NCBI GenBank assembly: GCA_031271165.1
Contig: JAISWF010000225.1
Coordinates: 1-38,157, forward strand
Length of the DNA: 38,157 nt
DNA from: Deltaproteobacteria bacterium
Lineage (GTDB): Bacteria > Desulfobacterota > Desulfarculia > Adiutricales > Adiutricaceae
Reading direction: 5' to 3'
Position 1 is the first letter of the stretch; every line of letters begins with the position of its first letter. The position numbers and the translations under genes are program-made. Of the stretch, positions 8,807 through 15,783 are shown piece after piece. The notes below the pieces were generated by a model. The model saw only the letters and a program-made list of their open reading frames with translations, searched no databases and was not told the origin of the DNA.

Positions 8807-9370
8807 TTAATCGGAATCCTTTGGGCAAAGGTTTTGGTCAGCCTCGGGGGTGACTAAAACTTGTTCTTGAGTATAAGATTTTCGGTCGTCATTGAGCCGC
8901 CAGCTAGTCGGAAAGCCGACCTGGCCGTTATCTACGGCGACGATCAGGTACGAGAAAAATGGCCAAGCCTGGGCCAGATCGTTGGCCGAGGGCCGAGCTT
9001 GATGATCGGGATGGGAGTGATAGATGCCCACCACCGAGAGATTTTTTTCCGACGCCGCAAGTTCGGCCTTTAAAAAGTCCTCTGGTTCAATGCTAAATCG
9101 GCGCCGCCTGATGGCTTCCTCCCGCCGGTTGACGGCCGGGATTACCAAGGTGATGGTCCGAACCGAAAGTTTTTCCGGCGTTGGTCCTGCTTTAGCGTCG
9201 GTTATGTCAAAAGAGTTGGCATGGTTGGTAGCGGTGGCAATTGAATTAGTTAGCTCTGAGTTTGGTCCGCTGCGATCAAAGCCTAAAAGAAGACCGCAGC
9301 ATTCGTAAGGGTAACAATTGGCAGCGTCTTGCTCTATTGCCCGCAGACACTCCGAACTTATCGAAATCAT
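8807..9370 (-). CDS. JAMM/MPN+ metallopeptidase (Mec-like)
   Basis: A zinc peptidase predicted to cut at the C-terminus of the sulfur carrier. In mycobacteria Mec releases cysteine from the CysO-cysteine adduct; in other systems related enzymes trim a carrier tail. The 187-residue product has a complete JAMM signature: Glu23 in YPYECCG, then His118-Ser-His120, seven residues, Ser128, two residues, Asp131 (HSHPDHQARPSAND). Start choice: the ATG at 9370 overlaps the cysteine synthase stop (TGATG) and has a GGGGGG ribosome site; a start four codons earlier is possible. The gene sits between cysteine synthase and the carrier. Both tail removal and release of the finished cysteine are plausible and could be done by this one enzyme. 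Confidence 0.92.
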   Translation of the reverse strand: MISISSECLRAIEQDAANCYPYECCGLLLGFDRSGPNSELTNSIATATNHANSFDITDAKAGPTPEKLSVRTITLVIPAVNRREEAIRRRRFSIEPEDFLKAELAASEKNLSVVGIYHSHPDHQARPSANDLAQAWPFFSYLIVAVDNGQVGFPTSWRLNDDRKSYTQEQVLVTPEADQNLCPKDSD

Positions 9371-10266
9371 CAAACCCCCCAAAAGCTTTCACTCAAGTAC
9401 CGGGTACCGGTATCGGCCAGGATGGTAACTGCAGTTGAGCCTTGGGGCAGCCCGGCCGAATAATTTAAGGCGGCGGCTACGTTGGCACCCGACGAGATGC
9501 CGGTTAAAAGACCGCATTCCCGGGCCAGCCTTTTAGCCATACTGTAGGCTTCAGCAGTGGAAATTCTCACCAGCTCGTCAATGAGGGCTGCATCATACAA
9601 ACCGGGCTTGATGGTGGAATCCATATGCTTGGTTCCCTCAATACCGTGAAGCGGAGACGACGGTTCAACGGCTACGCCTTTAATGGCCGGGCTTAGTTCT
9701 TTAAGGCGCCGAATGGTCCCCATAAAGGTTCCACTGGTGCCCATGGCACTTATAAAGTGGGTGATGCGGCCGCCGGTTTGCTCCCAAATTTCCAAAGCCG
9801 TTGTATTGTAGTGAGCCAGAGCGTTGGCGGGGTTATTGTATTGATCCGGAAAAAAATATTGATCCGGGTTTCTTTCCACTTCTTTAAGGACGGCCAGATA
9901 AGCCCCGTCAGAGCTTTCCAGGGGGTCGGTTTCAATAATTTCTGCCCCATGGATCTTAATCAGGCTCTTACGCTCTCGGCTGGCGTTGGCTGGAAGGTAC
10001 AGGACGACCGGGCAGCCTAAAAAAGCTCCCATCATGGCCAAAGATATGCCGGTGTTGCCGCTGGTGGCATCAATTATCGTCTGACCCGGCTTAAGGCGGC
10101 CTTTGGCCAGCCCGTCGAGGAGCATAGATTTGGCCGCCCGATCTTTGACAGAGCCACCGGGGTTTAAAAATTCGGCTTTGGCCAGGACGTTTATGCCCGG
10201 AGTTTTGGCGGTCAACTGACTTAGTGAGAGCAAAGGGGTATTTCCAACTGCTTCGAAAAGGTCCAT
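9370..10266 (-). CDS. cysM: Cysteine synthase (CysM/CysK family), likely carrier-dependent
   Basis: A PLP-dependent beta-replacement enzyme making cysteine from an activated serine. The 298-residue product shows the PLP lysine K41 in NPGGSVKDRAA, the substrate loop TSGNTGISLAMMGAF, the phosphate-binding SAMGTSGTFMGT, and the terminal LADTGTRYLSE. Two features argue for the CysM branch using a protein thiocarboxylate: it heads an operon with a CysO-like carrier, its E1 and a JAMM peptidase, and residue 35 onward matches the CysK/CysM core without extra domains. The ATG at 10266 has only a weak ribosome site (GGATATTAACC). It is the first gene of the operon, 37 nt after a leader terminator. Whether it prefers O-acetylserine or O-phosphoserine cannot be decided here, though epsC in the same operon favours O-acetylserine. 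Confidence 0.92.
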   Translation of the reverse strand: MDLFEAVGNTPLLSLSQLTAKTPGINVLAKAEFLNPGGSVKDRAAKSMLLDGLAKGRLKPGQTIIDATSGNTGISLAMMGAFLGCPVVLYLPANASRERKSLIKIHGAEIIETDPLESSDGAYLAVLKEVERNPDQYFFPDQYNNPANALAHYNTTALEIWEQTGGRITHFISAMGTSGTFMGTIRRLKELSPAIKGVAVEPSSPLHGIEGTKHMDSTIKPGLYDAALIDELVRISTAEAYSMAKRLARECGLLTGISSGANVAAALNYSAGLPQGSTAVTILADTGTRYLSESFWGV

Positions 10267-10302
10267 GTGGTTAATATCCGGGCGGTACGGATGGTAAGGC
10301 CG

Positions 10303-10340
10303 ATAAAAAAGGCCGAAGTTTCTAAAAAGAAACTTCGGCC
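10303..10340 (-). terminator. Leader terminator just upstream of the cysteine operon
   Basis: GGCCGAAGTTTC (10311-10322) and GAAACTTCGGCC (10329-10340) form a perfect 12-bp stem with a 6-nt loop. Read on the minus strand it is followed by TTTTTTATC (+10303-10310). It stands between a strong minus-strand promoter (10460-10488) and the first gene (10266), so transcripts from that promoter must pass it. That is the layout of an attenuated or riboswitch-controlled leader. It could instead simply stop read-through from the phosphoesterase gene at 10620. Confidence 0.85.
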
Positions 10341-10459
10341 TTCAGATTTATTGATCGGCAGAAAGTTAAGCTATAAATGGTTTAAGACGCAAGCTTTAAC
10401 CAGCCCCAGTCTCGGGCCAGCCAAAACGAAAATTTTTTAACTTCGTTTTGTTGGATAAA

Positions 10460-10488
10460 ATTATACTTTCCTTTTGACAACTTGGCAA
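10460..10488 (-). promoter_or_regulatory. Sigma-70 type promoter of the cysteine/encapsulin operon
   Basis: On the minus strand TTGCCA (+10483-10488) is followed after exactly 17 nt by TATAAT (+10460-10465). Transcription should start near 10453, giving a leader of about 187 nt. The leader contains a hairpin with AAAACGAA/TTCGTTTT arms, a second around 10379-10403, and the terminator at 10311-10340. No convincing leader peptide or known riboswitch consensus was seen. Confidence 0.7.
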
Positions 10489-10619
10489 GTTAAAAACTAT
10501 CGACTGGTGGAACCCTTGGTGGGGCCAAGCTGTTGACCTTGGCCTAACAGGATTTGCCGTAACTTTTGGTAAAAAAAATGCGGCGCTCTCAGGTCTCACT
10601 AATTCGAAAATTTACCGTG

Positions 10620-11723
10620 TTAAGGAACAAGTTTGACTACCTGGATCTCGTTAAAAGTTCCTAAGCGCATCCAGGGCCCAAAGGTACCGGCCCCCTGGGA
10701 AACCAAAAGAGTGGTCCGGCCAAGGTTAAAAAGGCCTTTGGAATAGGGGAATCGGAGCTGGATAAACAAGGTCCCCGGAAAGACCTGCCCGCCGTGGGTG
10801 TGCCCAGAGAGCATAACATCAATGTCCCCCTCTTTTACGTACTCCAGCCCTACCGGGCTGTGATGGGCCAAAAGGGTTGGACGGCTACGGCTGCGGAGTA
10901 TTTTGGGCAGTTCCTCTTCAATCGTGAGGTTGTTGACCTGGTGAGGGTCAGAGGCGGCCTTATCAGCGTTCATATACTCAAGCCCGATAAGCTGAAGTCC
11001 GTGGGTTTGGACCATCTCTGAACGAAGGACTTTTAGACCGGCGCCTCGGGCCAGGGCCAGAACCTTGTCGGTATCTATATAGTATTCATGATTGCCGGTG
11101 GTATAATATTGTTCGGCTTTAACTGTTTTAAAAAGATTAAAAATTTCTTCTCGCAAGATAAGATTGTTGTCAGCTAGGTCTCCATTATAAATAACTATAT
11201 CTGGAGAATATTTTTCGATTTCAGTCAACACTTTGGTCAGATAGCCGGCCCCTCTTTGAGAGCCCAGATGGAGATCGGGGATATGCATCACCGTCACCGG
11301 GCGACTCAAGTTCTGGACCTTAATCTCAAAGTGGGTAACGGTAAAGGATTGGGCCTGGACAAATCCATAAACAACCAGGGCCACCGTGAGGAGTAAAAAT
11401 AACCGACCCAGGATTTTACCCGGTATCAGCCGGGTCAGGGGCTTATGGAAAAAATGGGCGAACACTAATACAAACAACAGGTAGCTTTGAGCCATCAGAA
11501 ACAGGCCAAAAACGTTATACAGCAGCGCCCCGATGGAGCTGGTCACATAAACGCCGGTCATTAAGGTGGCGATAAATCCGGCCAGAAAAATGAAAGTCAG
11601 ACCTTGGGCCAGCCAAATTTTTTTTAGTCCCAGCAAAGTTTTTAATCGCCAGGGAGTGTAAAAGGCTGAGGCGGCCAGGATGATAAGTATTAAAATTGTC
11701 AATGTGCTCACCGCGAAGGTCAT
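10620..11723 (-). CDS. Membrane-anchored metallophosphoesterase (YkuE-like)
   Basis: A calcineurin-like phosphoesterase of 367 residues with a membrane N-terminus. Four hydrophobic segments lie at about 5-22, 37-58, 66-92 and 106-124, then a phosphoesterase domain from about 143. Metal ligand motifs are complete: HIPDLHLG (Asp150, His152), YNGDLADN (Asp182), TTGNHEYY (Asn211, His212), LAHHSP and SGHTHGGQ. The catalytic domain is predicted to lie on the outer face of the membrane. Relatives act on lipid or cell-envelope phosphates; the substrate cannot be read from sequence. It appears monocistronic, oriented like the cysteine operon but separated by about 350 nt containing that operon's promoter and terminator. 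Confidence 0.88.
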   Translation of the reverse strand: MTFAVSTLTILILIILAASAFYTPWRLKTLLGLKKIWLAQGLTFIFLAGFIATLMTGVYVTSSIGALLYNVFGLFLMAQSYLLFVLVFAHFFHKPLTRLIPGKILGRLFLLLTVALVVYGFVQAQSFTVTHFEIKVQNLSRPVTVMHIPDLHLGSQRGAGYLTKVLTEIEKYSPDIVIYNGDLADNNLILREEIFNLFKTVKAEQYYTTGNHEYYIDTDKVLALARGAGLKVLRSEMVQTHGLQLIGLEYMNADKAASDPHQVNNLTIEEELPKILRSRSRPTLLAHHSPVGLEYVKEGDIDVMLSGHTHGGQVFPGTLFIQLRFPYSKGLFNLGRTTLLVSQGAGTFGPWMRLGTFNEIQVVKLVP

Positions 11724-11837
11724 TCAGAAATTGGCTTGAGGTCGGAATCAGTATGGCTGGGGTCAACAAGTGGGGGGCAATAAGATTGTGTCAACAAATA
11801 CGGTCAAAAAAAAAATTCCAGGGGCATTAGGCCAAGG

Positions 11838-12179
11838 TTAGCCGGAATTTTTTTTTCGATTGTCTTTGAGCTTAATCACGATGCGGAACATGTTTTCCAT
11901 GTTGGCTTTGCGGTTGCGGCTAAAGATATTGGCCTCAAAAATCTCCGTATACCCAAAATTGAGCATCTGGCTGACAAGGCTATTTTTGGCCCTGGGAATA
12001 TATCCGAGCTTATATTTCTTGTAGTAGATGGATACCGCATCGGGGTCATGCGGATTATCTGGCTCTGCTTTGAGCCTGACCGGCGTTCCGAGCTTTAGTT
12101 TTTTAATAACATCAAGCCCGTCATAGTAGGTGAACCCGGCAATATGGCAATCAAACAGATTGCGGCTTCTTTCGTACAT
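11838..12179 (-). CDS. Stand-alone HIRAN domain protein
   Basis: A 113-residue protein made almost only of a HIRAN domain: CHIAGFTYYDGLDVIKKLK, the core RLKAEPDNPHDPDAVSIYY and KLGYIPRAKN. HIRAN domains bind DNA ends or stalled forks and are often fused to helicases; stand-alone bacterial forms are common and little studied. The ATG at 12179 lies 8 nt after GGAGG; the ATG two codons upstream is too close to that ribosome site. A promoter with an extended -10 lies at 12255. The gene appears monocistronic. The domain call is confident, the cellular role is unknown. Confidence 0.85.
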   Translation of the reverse strand: MYERSRNLFDCHIAGFTYYDGLDVIKKLKLGTPVRLKAEPDNPHDPDAVSIYYKKYKLGYIPRAKNSLVSQMLNFGYTEIFEANIFSRNRKANMENMFRIVIKLKDNRKKNSG

Positions 12180-12254
12180 GAACATTGCCTCCGTTTCATA
12201 AAATCATGATCACAGGCAACCAAGTGATTTGTCGGCCTCTTTGAAACTAGTTCT

Positions 12255-12263
12255 ATTATACCA
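12255..12263 (-). promoter_or_regulatory. Extended -10 promoter candidate for the HIRAN gene
   Basis: On the minus strand TGGTATAAT lies about 75 nt upstream of the HIRAN start. It has the TG dinucleotide of an extended -10, while the -35 position (CTCCGA) is poor. The remaining gap 12264-12511 shows no gene or strong hairpin. Confidence 0.45.
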
Positions 12264-12511
12264 CACATCTTGATAAGTCGGAGGTCAAGTTTTATAGGTT
12301 TATTCGTTGACTTAACTCCAAGGAGCATAGGCCGCAAGGAGCGTGAGCATTTCAGGTTTTTCAACATTAAATTAAACAAAGACGTCCGCAAAAGCCTAAG
12401 GCGGCCAGGCCTGGTCAGCTAAAGGGTATTGAACCAGAAGTTTAGATGGAAGAGGGACTAGCCGAGTTCACCGGCCGCCTTTTGACCGAGGAGGTTGGAT
12501 CTTTGGACTGG

Positions 12512-12922
12512 TTATTCGGTCGGTTCAGTCACGGTTACGGTAGCTTCGGACTGGTCAGGTGGAGCCTTTTCTAAAACTACGGCCGGAGCATCACTTTTCG
12601 ATTCGGCCGGGTTGCTCACTTCGGCCAAAGCGCTCGGGTCGCTCGAAATATCTTTGGCGTCGCTGAGCTGGGCGATTTTTTCCTTGTAGGCCAACGCTTC
12701 GGCTTGATAGCGGCTGGCTTCAGCCGGGGAGGAGAAATCAAGCAAAGCTGACTTGCGATCTTTTCTTTCTTCCCAGCCAAAATAGGCTAAAAGGCCGCCT
12801 AAGCCGATTACCGCCAGTGGTAAAAGGGCCTTGATTAAAAACAAAAGGGCGCTAAACCAGTTAATTAACAAAGCCACGCCTGAGACAACCAGAAAACTTC
12901 CGATTATTAATAATAGCGGCAT
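12512..12922 (-). CDS. Small two-helix membrane protein with acidic C-terminal tail, unknown
   Basis: A 136-residue protein with two hydrophobic helices at about 1-22 and 27-50, ending in a GW motif (FGWEERKDRKSALLDF). A predicted helical region (SRYQAEALAYKEKIAQLSDAK) and a low-complexity tail rich in Ala, Ser, Glu and Pro follow. The ATG at 12922 has GGAGG at close spacing; a TTG eight codons upstream is a weaker choice. No known domain was recognised. It may be a membrane-anchored adaptor. It is followed on the same strand by the HIRAN gene after about 330 nt, probably not the same transcript. Confidence 0.7.
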   Translation of the reverse strand: MPLLLIIGSFLVVSGVALLINWFSALLFLIKALLPLAVIGLGGLLAYFGWEERKDRKSALLDFSSPAEASRYQAEALAYKEKIAQLSDAKDISSDPSALAEVSNPAESKSDAPAVVLEKAPPDQSEATVTVTEPTE

Positions 12923-13115
12923 AATGCCTCCAAATTGTGATGCCAATAGTGATAGTGACAGTAGCGAACGTTTTTTAGACCTCTGGTCAAAAATTTTTAT
13001 GGCCGCTGTGGCCTACGGAAAGAGGACAATAATAATTGCCATAATCGCAATAATCTAAATAACTATCAATGACTAATAAAATGACCAGCGTCTCATCCGG
13101 CTGCCAGCCAAAGGT

Positions 13116-13349
13116 TTAGGGTCGTTTTCCGCATTCGGTGCAGACTCCGTCTTCGCCGATAATTCCGATGCAGCTCTCATCAGAGCAGAGCTGGCGCTTG
13201 GTCTTGTTCTTAGAAACGCTGGTCCGTTTGGGGGCTAGATCATTTCCGCAGTTGGGACAGAACTTGGCCCACAGTGGGGCGGGGTTTTGACATTTTTCGC
13301 AAGTGTCACTGGGTACGGGAGCCCCGCACTCTTCGCAAATAAGCTCCAT
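13116..13349 (-). CDS. Small zinc-ribbon protein
   Basis: A 77-residue protein with Cys pairs in zinc-ribbon spacing: CEECG, CEKC, CPNCG, then CSDESC and CTECG near the end. The first four pairs suggest a double zinc ribbon. A Lys-rich linker (KRTSVSKNKTKRQ) separates it from the last two. The ATG at 13349 has AGGAAA 8 nt upstream. Such proteins are often regulatory or nucleic-acid-binding adaptors; the partner is unknown. Confidence 0.72.
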   Translation of the reverse strand: MELICEECGAPVPSDTCEKCQNPAPLWAKFCPNCGNDLAPKRTSVSKNKTKRQLCSDESCIGIIGEDGVCTECGKRP

Positions 13350-13553
13350 GAAGGTTTCCTATGTAGTTGGGGAAAAAGAGCCAGGCACCGGGTGATTCAC
13401 CGGGGGTTTAACCGGACTTTGGCCTTATTTAAAAGTTGATTTTCAAACTAAAGGGCCGCCTCAGTCCCCGGCGACCTAAAATGAAACTGGACTTTATAGT
13501 GCTATTATTGTAGATTTCAATCATCAACTAGGGGCTGATGTCGCAAGGGCCGG

Positions 13554-13584
13554 CAGGGAGGTAACATAAAAAATCCCTGTTTTT
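13554..13584 (+). terminator. Possible intrinsic terminator in the 13.35-13.84 kb gap
   Basis: CAGGGA and TCCCTG form a 6-bp stem with a 14-nt A-rich loop, followed by TTTTT on the plus strand. No plus-strand gene lies immediately upstream, so it may end an unannotated short transcript or be chance. A TATAAT-like box follows at about 13617 without a good -35. Otherwise 13350-13842 holds no supported gene. Confidence 0.35.
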
Positions 13585-13842
13585 AAGCGACCGGTCTCAA
13601 ACGAGCCCAAAAATGGTATAATAAATACTGCTAAGTCAGGGTCAAGCCCAAAACCATTTGGGTTGCAAACCAAAGCAATCTTACAATTTCGGCCTGAAAA
13701 AATCCAGAGCTCGACCTCTTTATGTTAGGTGGCCGACCGCAATTTGTTTTTCCAAGGTTCCAGAGTTCTTTTTTTGAAAAATCCCCGCAGGCTTGTCCGT
13801 TAGCTCTTTGGTCTGAGCGGCGGGGCCAGGAGGTCGGAAAAA

Positions 13843-14241
13843 GTGAAACGCATTCCCATTGACAAGGCTGTCCCAGGTCAGGTCCTAGCTGAAAAGCTAA
13901 CCCGTCACGATGGGGTGCTTCTGGCCGGTCAGGGCTCGGCGATTACCGAGGGTCTGCTGCGGATGCTGGCTAGAATGAATATTGATTCCGTTGTCATTGA
14001 AGAGGAGGAATCCAGGAGCGTCGAAGAGGTTCTGGAAGATTTCCGGCGTTTCACCCAAGACCTTGACGCCCGTTTTGTCCGGATTGAACCGCAGTCGGTT
14101 CTTCAGGCCCTTAAAAAAACTATGCTTTATCTGGCTGAAAAAGATAGAGATGAGACTTTGGCCCTAATCAATAACCCCGTCTCCGCCTCGGAAGGCTCTG
14201 CTGAGCCGCCCCAAGGTGCGGCTGAGTCGGTCAATGCCTAG
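13843..14241 (+). CDS. Protein resembling the N-terminal domain of HD-GYP proteins
   Basis: A 132-residue protein starting with GTG at 13843, 9 nt after AGGAGG. Residues 1-52 (IDKAVPGQVLAEKLTRHDG, then LLAGQGSAITEGLLRML and SVVIEEE) match the small beta-rich module found before HD-GYP and related signalling domains. The middle is helical and the tail low in complexity. It overlaps the HDOD gene by 8 nt, so the two are translationally coupled and probably form one signalling unit whose N-terminal and HDOD parts are encoded separately. No enzymatic residues are seen. Confidence 0.75.
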   Translation: MKRIPIDKAVPGQVLAEKLTRHDGVLLAGQGSAITEGLLRMLARMNIDSVVIEEEESRSVEEVLEDFRRFTQDLDARFVRIEPQSVLQALKKTMLYLAEKDRDETLALINNPVSASEGSAEPPQGAAESVNA

Positions 14242-15088
14242 TCAGCCGGCCATTCAGGATCGGGTTCAGGCCAAAAGGGAGGTCCGGCGGATCAAAAATT
14301 TGCCCACTGTGCCCGGCATTGTGGCCAAGATCTCCCGGATGGTGGAAAACCCCGAAACCAGTGCGGCTGAAGTCGGCCGCCTGATTTCTCAAGACCAGGT
14401 CTTGTCGGCTAAGGTGCTGCGTATGGCCAACAGTGCTTTTTTTGGGATGTCGAGAAAGATTAGCTCAATATCCCAGGCCTTGGTCATTTTGGGTTTTGAG
14501 GTGGTCAAGGGCTTGGTTTTGACCAGCAGCGTCTTTGACATGATCCAAAAGAGCATGGCTGGTCTGTGGGAACACTCCATCGGCTGTGCCGCCGCTTCCG
14601 GGGCGGTGGCGACCCTTCTGGGCCGCGATGACGCCGAAGAAATTCTGGTGGCCGGTTTGCTGCATGACTTGGGCAAAGTTGTTTTGGCTCTAAATTTGCC
14701 TGAGGAAATGAATCTAGTCCGCGAGAAGGTTAAAAACGGGAAAGTGCTTTTTTATGAGGCTGAAAACGAGGTTTTGGATTTTGATCACAGCGAGTTAGGC
14801 CAGTGGCTGGCCGAGCACTGGAACCTCCCGGAGAGTCTGGCCGAACCTATGCGCCTCCATCACCGTCCGGAAAAGGCGGTCCTCAAGCCTGAATGTACGG
14901 CTATTGTTCATATCGCCGACATTATCATCCGAGCCAAAGGTTTCGGCAACGCCGGCGATCTTTTGGTGCCGCCGGTGTCCATGGCCGCCTGGGAAATGCT
15001 AGGTCTCAGGAAGACCGATTTTCTGCCCATCCTGGATATCTTAGAGCCCAAGCTCTCCAGCCTCTGCGACATCACCTCCATCGACTAA
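14234..15088 (+). CDS. HDOD domain signalling protein
   Basis: A 284-residue protein with an HDOD domain (about 18-215): RRIKNLPTVPGIVAKISRM, QDQVLSAKVLRMANSAFFG, SQALVILGFEVVKGLVL, and the partly conserved HD-type motif GLLHDLGKVVL, then DHSELGQWLAEHWNLP and RLHHRPE. HDOD proteins regulate signalling, motility or DNA-related functions; the substrate is generally unknown. Start choice: ATG at 14234 overlapping the previous stop; a GTG at 14216 is the alternative. The two-gene operon ends here. Confidence 0.88.
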   Translation: MPSQPAIQDRVQAKREVRRIKNLPTVPGIVAKISRMVENPETSAAEVGRLISQDQVLSAKVLRMANSAFFGMSRKISSISQALVILGFEVVKGLVLTSSVFDMIQKSMAGLWEHSIGCAAASGAVATLLGRDDAEEILVAGLLHDLGKVVLALNLPEEMNLVREKVKNGKVLFYEAENEVLDFDHSELGQWLAEHWNLPESLAEPMRLHHRPEKAVLKPECTAIVHIADIIIRAKGFGNAGDLLVPPVSMAAWEMLGLRKTDFLPILDILEPKLSSLCDITSID

Positions 15089-15252
15089 AGCCTCTTGGGA
15101 ATTTCCCGCCATGGGATTTTTTTGACCTGGCCGGGCGCTTGGTTGCGGCCCCGGCGGTCATCACGAGTTAGCCGGAAGCGGCTGAGTGATTTTTTCCCTG
15201 CGCCTTCTAACTATAGACCATTTTTGATTAAGTTTTTTTTGAAAGGCACTTT

Positions 15253-15753
15253 TTGAGTTTGCGCAAAGCATTACTGGTTTTAATTCCGGCGGCTATATTT
15301 TTGGCTCTCGATCTGGCCACTAAACAATGGGCCCTCGTTAACCTCAGCTTTCACGAAACCCGCTCGGTAACCTCATTTTTCAATCTGGTCCTGGTCAATA
15401 ACCAGGGAGCGGCTTTTAGCCTCCTGTCCTCCAATGGACCGGGCCAGGGGCTCAAAATGGCCGGCCTGGCTCTTTTGGCCATGATTCCTTTGATTTATTT
15501 CTACCGCTTGGCAGAGGCCACCGACCGCAGCTTTTTGGTGGGATTGGGTCTGACTCTTGGTGGGGCGGCCGGCAACATCCACGACCGGCTGCGTTACGGG
15601 GCGGTAGTTGATTTTCTTGATTTCCACCTCGGCAGCCGACACTGGCCGACCTTCAATGTGGCCGATATCGCCGTTTGCGTTGGGGTGGGTTTGTTGGCCC
15701 TGTCCATCATTTCCGGCCGGGGCCCGGCCGGACGACGGTCCGACCGAAAATGA
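15253..15753 (+). CDS. lspA: Lipoprotein signal peptidase (signal peptidase II)
   Basis: An inner-membrane aspartyl protease that removes the signal peptide of prolipoproteins. The 166-residue product has four hydrophobic segments and the two catalytic aspartates in conserved blocks, Asp120 in YGAVVDFLDF and Asp138 in FNVADIAVCVG, plus FFNLVLVNNQGAAFSLL near the N-terminus and GGAAGNIHDRL. The start is a TTG at 15253 with GAAAGG upstream; no ATG gives a full N-terminus. The following two genes are on the same strand with short gaps and may be co-transcribed. Confidence 0.93.
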   Translation: MSLRKALLVLIPAAIFLALDLATKQWALVNLSFHETRSVTSFFNLVLVNNQGAAFSLLSSNGPGQGLKMAGLALLAMIPLIYFYRLAEATDRSFLVGLGLTLGGAAGNIHDRLRYGAVVDFLDFHLGSRHWPTFNVADIAVCVGVGLLALSIISGRGPAGRRSDRK

Positions 15754-15783
15754 CGGTCGCTTCCGGACTTTGTGGGAACCATA

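Noticed and set aside
10380-10440. Possible leader peptide (TTG start, 17 codons, one Cys) in the cysteine operon leader
   Set aside because: No ribosome site and only one Cys codon; not convincing as a regulatory peptide.
10500-10530. T-box-like sequence GGTGGAACCC in the cysteine operon leader region
   Set aside because: It is on the plus strand, opposite to the operon, upstream of the promoter, and lacks the T-box consensus.
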